NCBI RefSeq assembly: GCF_016863275.1
Contig: NZ_BOOO01000022.1
Location: 186,001 to 250,000, forward strand
Length of the DNA: 64,000 nucleotides
Source: Planotetraspora mira
GTDB taxonomy: Bacteria; Actinomycetota; Actinomycetes; Streptosporangiales; Streptosporangiaceae
Direction of reading: 5' to 3'
Position numbers and translations under genes: made by a program. Under the pieces are notes generated by a model, which saw only the letters and a list, made by a program, of their open reading frames with translations, searched no databases and was not told the DNA's origin. Positions within the stretch are counted from its first letter, which is position 1. Every line of letters starts with the position of its first letter. Positions 60,287 through 64,000 of the stretch are shown piece after piece.

Positions 60287-60997
60287 ATGCCTGAGCCCGG
60301 AATCCGCCCACCTGAATTCCCTGGTAGACGGCCCACGCGGCGGAAAGCGCCGCACAAGCTCATCCTCGGAGTCGCCACGGCTCTCGTCGTCGCCACGGGT
60401 GTCGGCGTGGCGGCCGCGGGCAACCTGGCGAGCCAGGCCCAGCCGACTCCCAGCCCGTCCGGCATGGAGACGGGAGGCCCAGGAGCCCCGTCCGAGCCGG
60501 CTACCGGCGCTCCCACCCCCGCCACCACCCCGGGCGCGACGTCCGGACCGTCCCAGCAGATGCAGGGCCCGTTCAACGCCATCCACGGCCAACTCGTGGT
60601 TCCGAAGCAGGGGGGCGGCTACCAGACCGTCACCACGCAGACCGGCGTCGTGACCTCGATCCAGCAGAACTCCGTCTCGGTCAAGAGCGAGGACGGCTTC
60701 GCCCGTACCTACTCGATCGATGCCAACACCCGCATCTGCGCCGGGCGAGAAGGACTGAGCGGGGTCAAGTCGGGACACAAGGTCTGGGTGATCAGTGCCG
60801 CCCAGGGCAACTCGTCCACGGCGATCCTTCTCGCGGACCTGACGCAGCCTCCGTGGCCCCCGTGGGCCGGCGGCGCGGTGACCTCACCGCAGCCCACCAC
60901 GCCGGTGCCGTCCGGCTACGAGTCCGGGGCGCCGTCGGAGTCACCGGCGCCGGGTGAGTCCGCGCCGGTTGTGCCCACGGAGGAGCCGACCGACTGA
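60287..60997 (+). CDS. Membrane-anchored or secreted protein with DUF5666-like domain
   Basis: A 236-residue protein: a basic N-terminus, one hydrophobic helix (LILGVATALVVATGVGVAAAG, residues 26-46), a Pro/Thr/Ser/Gly linker, then a compact beta domain (residues 90-190: VTTQTGVVTSIQQNSVSVKSEDGFARTY cut at the turn, DANTRICAG, VKSGHKVWVISA) typical of DUF5666, and a disordered Pro/Ser-rich tail. It is probably exported and attached by the uncleaved helix. GGGGAGGGAA lies 6 nt before the ATG. Function unknown. Confidence 0.75.
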   Translation: MPEPGIRPPEFPGRRPTRRKAPHKLILGVATALVVATGVGVAAAGNLASQAQPTPSPSGMETGGPGAPSEPATGAPTPATTPGATSGPSQQMQGPFNAIHGQLVVPKQGGGYQTVTTQTGVVTSIQQNSVSVKSEDGFARTYSIDANTRICAGREGLSGVKSGHKVWVISAAQGNSSTAILLADLTQPPWPPWAGGAVTSPQPTTPVPSGYESGAPSESPAPGESAPVVPTEEPTD

Positions 60998-61260
60998 CCC
61001 CACCGAACGCGGAGGGAGCACAGAAGGAGCACGGGAGGGATGGAGCGGCCTGCGCGGGGAGGATGAGTACCCGCGCAGGTCGCTCGTCCATGATGATCCC
61101 CGATTCCGTTTCGGATTCCCCGCCCGCCCCCTCCATGTCCCCCAGGACGAGGCTCGTCGCGGGGCAGGGCGCGCCGGAAGAGCGAGCGCCGCCGGGAACG
61201 CTCTCAGCGCGATGGGGCTGATTCGCGTAGAACCCGTGTAGACCCGGTTTCAACAGATAG

Positions 61261-61293
61261 AAAATCTTTCTGCAAGATTTTGAGAGCGCTCTC
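61261..61293. promoter_or_regulatory. Inverted repeats upstream of the LacI gene, including GAGAGCGCTCTC
   Basis: AAAATCTT-TCTGC-AAGATTTT (61261-61281) is a perfect 8-bp-arm repeat and GAGAGCGCTCTC (61282-61293) is a 12-bp palindrome of the CebR/LacI class (family consensus near GGGAGCGCTCCC). They abut. The rest of the 60998-61647 gap (650 bp) shows no ORF with good start or codon pattern. The start of the LacI gene lies 355 bp further right. Confidence 0.65.
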
Positions 61294-61647
61294 CATCGGC
61301 CGCCCCTCGCCTGTCGTGGGCGCTTGGTGGACAGGACCGGCCTGACGTGCGCGTTCACCCGGCCGGCAGCCCGATGACACGCCCGGAAAGATCCGGACCA
61401 GTCGGGTCTGAGGTGATCTGCTACCTGCAGCCGCACGGCCTCCGGGGCTCCCGTACACGGCCGGCTCGGCCGACAGCGTCGTGACCATCTCGTATGGTCA
61501 CTCCAGGAGAATCTCAAGCGGGCCCCAGGTCCCGCACGAACAATCGGGATCGTCGGGCACCGGCTTCGGGACGCATTGGCGCGTTCCCGAGGACGCGCTC
61601 CGTGATATCCGGGAGGTCATCACATGCAACGGTCGGCAGGGGGGCGC

Positions 61648-62643
61648 ATGAAGCGACCGACTCTGGAGGCGGTCGCCGCACGGGCAGGGGTCTCCCGCGC
61701 CACCGTTTCCCGGGTCGTCAACGGCCAGATGACCGTGACCCCGCAGATCAGGGATGCCGTGATGCGCGCCGTCGACGAGCTCGGCTACGTGCCCAACTCC
61801 GCGGCGCGCAGTCTGGTGACCCAGCGGACCGACTCGATCGCGCTGGTCGTCTCCGAGCCGTCGACCCGGGTGTTCTCCGACGACCCGATGTTCTCCACGG
61901 TCATCAGGGCGGCCAGCCTGGAACTCGAGGCCTCCGACAAGCAGGTCGTGCTCATGTTGGCCGGCTCTCCCGAGAGCCACTCCAGGATCGAGCGTTACAT
62001 CGCCAGCGGCCACGTCGACGGGGTCATGCTGATCTCGATGCACGGCGCCGACCCCCTTCCCGCCGCCATCGCGCGGATGGGCGTCCCCACCGTCTCGTAC
62101 GGCAGGCCCGCCGTCCCCGTGCCCCTGCCGTACGTCGACAACGACAACATCGGCGGCGCGGAGAAGGCCGTCCGGCACCTGCTCGAGCGGGGTCGGCGGC
62201 GCATCGCCACCATCGCCGGGCCGCAGGACATGATCGGCGGCCAGGACCGGCTGACCGGCTACCGCAACGCGCTGCGCGACTCCGACCGGCGCTCGATCGT
62301 GGCGATCGGGGACTTCACCCGTGAGTCCGGCGCCATCGCCATGCGGCAGCTTCTCGAGGACGACCCGGGCCTGGACGCCGTGTTCATCGGCAACGACCTC
62401 ATGGCCATCGGAGCCCTGCAGTCGTTGCGGCTGTCCGGCCGGCGCGTCCCCGACGACGTGGCGGTGGTCGGCTTCGACGACATCGAGGCCGCCCGCTACA
62501 CCGAACCACCGCTGACCACGGTCAGGCACCCGATCATCGAGCAGGCCAACGCGATGGTGCGGCTGCTGCTCGGCCTGTTCCAGGGCGGTCCGGCGGATCC
62601 GGTGATCCTCCCCACCGAGCTCGTGGTCCGCGAGTCGGCCTGA
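61648..62643 (+). CDS. LacI-family transcriptional regulator
   Basis: A 331-residue repressor. The HTH reads TLEAVAARAGVSRATVSRVVN, and the effector domain has typical SIALVVSEPSTRVFSDDPMF, HVDGVMLISMHG, FIGNDLMAIGALQSL, DDVAVVGFDDIEAARYT and PPLTTVRHP. The chosen ATG has AGGGGGG 4-6 nt upstream. It converges on the minus-strand gene at 62684-63898 with 40 bp between stops. The palindrome GAGAGCGCTCTC upstream fits autoregulation. The sugar effector is not readable. Confidence 0.92.
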   Translation: MKRPTLEAVAARAGVSRATVSRVVNGQMTVTPQIRDAVMRAVDELGYVPNSAARSLVTQRTDSIALVVSEPSTRVFSDDPMFSTVIRAASLELEASDKQVVLMLAGSPESHSRIERYIASGHVDGVMLISMHGADPLPAAIARMGVPTVSYGRPAVPVPLPYVDNDNIGGAEKAVRHLLERGRRRIATIAGPQDMIGGQDRLTGYRNALRDSDRRSIVAIGDFTRESGAIAMRQLLEDDPGLDAVFIGNDLMAIGALQSLRLSGRRVPDDVAVVGFDDIEAARYTEPPLTTVRHPIIEQANAMVRLLLGLFQGGPADPVILPTELVVRESA

Positions 62644-62683
62644 GCAGGACCCTCTCCCCCGCCTGTGACTCCGGCCAGACCGG

Positions 62684-63898
62684 TCAGGCGAGCGCGGCCG
62701 GAATGTGGTCGAGCACCTCGAGCGATGCCAGGCCGTACGCGTGGAAGTCGACGGCCTGCGCCCCGGCGGCCCTGGCCGCGCGGACCTTGGCGGCCAGCCG
62801 GTCGGCGGAGTCGCTGTCCGGCACGCCCGGCCTGAGCACGGCCCGCAGCTCACGGTCCTTGCCGATCGACCTCTGGTAGGCCCCGATGTCGTCGGCCACC
62901 CGGGCCGCGTCCCTGGCGTAGGCGGGCACCGCGAACGACGGCACGAGGTCGCCCAAGGCGACCACGTCCACGCCGATCTGCCATGCGTCATGTGCCGCGA
63001 GTCCCGCCGACGGCAGGCCGTCCGCATGTCCCTTCAGGGCGCCGGTGGCGTCGACGAAGGTCAGCTTCGAGCCCTCGACGGTGACGGCGTCCGAGACCTC
63101 GGCCACCAGTGAGGTCACACTCTCCGACCGCGCCCGGGCGTAGGCGACCACTTCCGGGCCCGCGTACGCGGTCAGGGCCGCCCGGGTCACCTCACCCTGC
63201 GCGGGCGGGTCGCCGCCCAGGACGCCCGCGACGATCCGGCCGCATTCCTCGCGCGCGACCTCGCCGTTCACGCCGAGGTCCACCGCACGCCGCATGCAGT
63301 GACGGCAGAAGCACAACCCGAACAGGAACGTGTCCATGGGCCCGAGAGGCACGAAGCTGCGCTCGTGATGGTAGCCGTGGGCGAACGTGCCGAAGTGCAG
63401 CGATTCGGCCACGACGCTGTCCACGCCCTGGCGGGCGACCGACCGCGCGAGCGCCACCGCGTACAGCCGGGCATCGGGATGGGACGGGCACAGGTCGGCG
63501 GGCGATCCCCTGTCGCCGAAGCAGTTCTGCACGGTGACGTCGAGATTCGTCATCCCGATGGACGAGTTGTGCAGGAAGACCGTCCAGCCGCGAAGCTTCA
63601 GGCCACGCTCGGTGCATGCCTGACGGATCTCGGCAAGCGGTTCGTCCTGGGCGCCCTCCTGCATCGGAGGGACCAGTCGCAGCCCGCCGAAGACGTCCTC
63701 CGGCGGGAGGAAGTGCACACCGTCCCGGCGGACCGTCAGCCGGGAGGAGCCGTGCGGCGTGACGTCCCTCGCCTGGTGATAGGCCGCGGCGATGGTCACG
63801 CCTCCCACGCCGTAGGCCGAGACACGGTCCAGGACCTTGTCCACACCCTCGCCCCGGAAGTCCTCGACAAAGGCGTAAAGAGAGCTCTCCATCCTCAT
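62684..63898 (-). CDS. Unrecognised protein, likely TIM-barrel
   Basis: A 404-residue soluble protein of no recognised family. Alternating strands and helices (VGGVTIAAAYHQARD, LKLRGWTVFLHNSS, VDSVVAESLHFG, AVTVEGSKLTFVDATG, VDVVALGDLVPSF and AAGAQAVDFHAYGL) suggest a beta/alpha barrel like glycosidase or amidohydrolase-type enzymes. CFCRHCMRRA near residue 200 has three Cys. AAGGG lies 3 nt before the ATG. It follows a RidA-family gene by 19 bp on the same strand; a catabolic role is plausible (inference). Function unknown. Confidence 0.65.
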   Translation of the reverse strand: MRMESSLYAFVEDFRGEGVDKVLDRVSAYGVGGVTIAAAYHQARDVTPHGSSRLTVRRDGVHFLPPEDVFGGLRLVPPMQEGAQDEPLAEIRQACTERGLKLRGWTVFLHNSSIGMTNLDVTVQNCFGDRGSPADLCPSHPDARLYAVALARSVARQGVDSVVAESLHFGTFAHGYHHERSFVPLGPMDTFLFGLCFCRHCMRRAVDLGVNGEVAREECGRIVAGVLGGDPPAQGEVTRAALTAYAGPEVVAYARARSESVTSLVAEVSDAVTVEGSKLTFVDATGALKGHADGLPSAGLAAHDAWQIGVDVVALGDLVPSFAVPAYARDAARVADDIGAYQRSIGKDRELRAVLRPGVPDSDSADRLAAKVRAARAAGAQAVDFHAYGLASLEVLDHIPAALA

Positions 63899-63917
63899 CG
63901 ACCCTTCTCAGCTGCGC

Positions 63918-64000
63918 TTATCGGCCCTTGTAGGCGACGAAGTCGATTTCGACGAGGATGTCCATCAGATCCGAGCCGACCGTCGTCCGGACGGGATACG
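63918..64000 (-). CDS. RidA/YjgF-family protein (5' end missing)
   Basis: Only the last 27 codons lie in the window: YPVRTTVGSDLMDILVEI followed by DFVAYKGR and a TAA stop. This is the typical C-terminus of RidA proteins (RTTVG, VEID), which deaminate reactive 2-aminoacrylate-type imines. The start lies outside the window. It is followed 19 bp later by the unrecognised barrel protein in the same direction. Confidence 0.85.
   Translation of the reverse strand, partial: YPVRTTVGSDLMDILVEIDFVAYKGR

Noticed and set aside
1-64000. Insertion sequences, integrases or prophage genes
   Set aside because: No transposase, integrase, phage structural gene or terminal repeat pair was seen on either strand.

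Overview
The window is very GC-rich and gene-dense. It carries DUF397/XRE/ATPase trios, DUF6158, DUF6247, DUF7144 and DUF2293 proteins, many eukaryote-like Ser/Thr kinases, and GTG starts with ATGA/GTGA overlaps. This points to a filamentous actinobacterium, most likely a Streptosporangiales-type genus (inference from gene content only). No IS element, integrase, CRISPR array or rRNA was seen. One tRNA (Arg, anticodon CCG) lies near 59.36 kb.

Left part (1-33.3 kb), mixed chromosomal genes. It starts with the 3' end of a secreted discoidin-domain protein, then a LacI regulator, a DUF6158/winged-helix pair and a DUF397-XRE pair divergent from a degenerate anti-sigma-like ATPase. An MFS transporter follows whose start codon sits in a 12-bp inverted repeat, then a PH-domain pair, a ureohydrolase, and a cell-wall operon pairing an apparently catalytically dead penicillin-binding protein with a SEDS (FtsW/RodA) glycosyltransferase. 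A regulatory block follows: DNA adenine methyltransferase with downstream Ser/Thr kinase, and a divergent PP2C phosphatase. Then come acetate kinase, PhzF, a two-component system, histidine catabolism (hutU plus an M20 amidase), an ECF sigma factor divergent from a receptor-like kinase, and an ADP-ribose-chemistry neighbourhood (NADAR protein, KptA).

Middle (33.4-51.8 kb). A large secreted alpha-1,3-glucanase (GH87 type) with two discoidin, one FN3, two CARDB and one carbohydrate-binding domain has a visible promoter and a LacI-type palindrome. Beside it is a compact NRPS locus: a free-standing condensation protein (divergent), a free-standing carrier protein, an 18-bp tandem repeat array that encodes a small repetitive ORF, a C-A-T-C-A-T synthetase, a C-A-T-TE synthetase continuing in the same frame into a complete MFS exporter, and an MbtH protein fused to a second carrier domain. 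Specificity residues suggest glycine for A1, an unassigned, possibly basic residue for A2, and serine for A3. The thioesterase has Cys in place of the usual Ser nucleophile.

Right part (51.9-64 kb). A pentapeptide-repeat protein, a lipoprotein, and a second copy of the methyltransferase-then-kinase pair (this kinase carries a membrane tail) come first. A metallo-beta-lactamase-fold protein, a dihydrofolate-reductase-like protein, the tRNA, a single-domain response regulator, a secreted protein, a LacI regulator with an upstream GAGAGCGCTCTC palindrome, an unrecognised protein and a partial RidA-family gene complete the window.

The strongest candidates for undescribed biology are the duplicated HTH-methyltransferase/kinase module and the synthetase-exporter and MbtH-carrier fusions.
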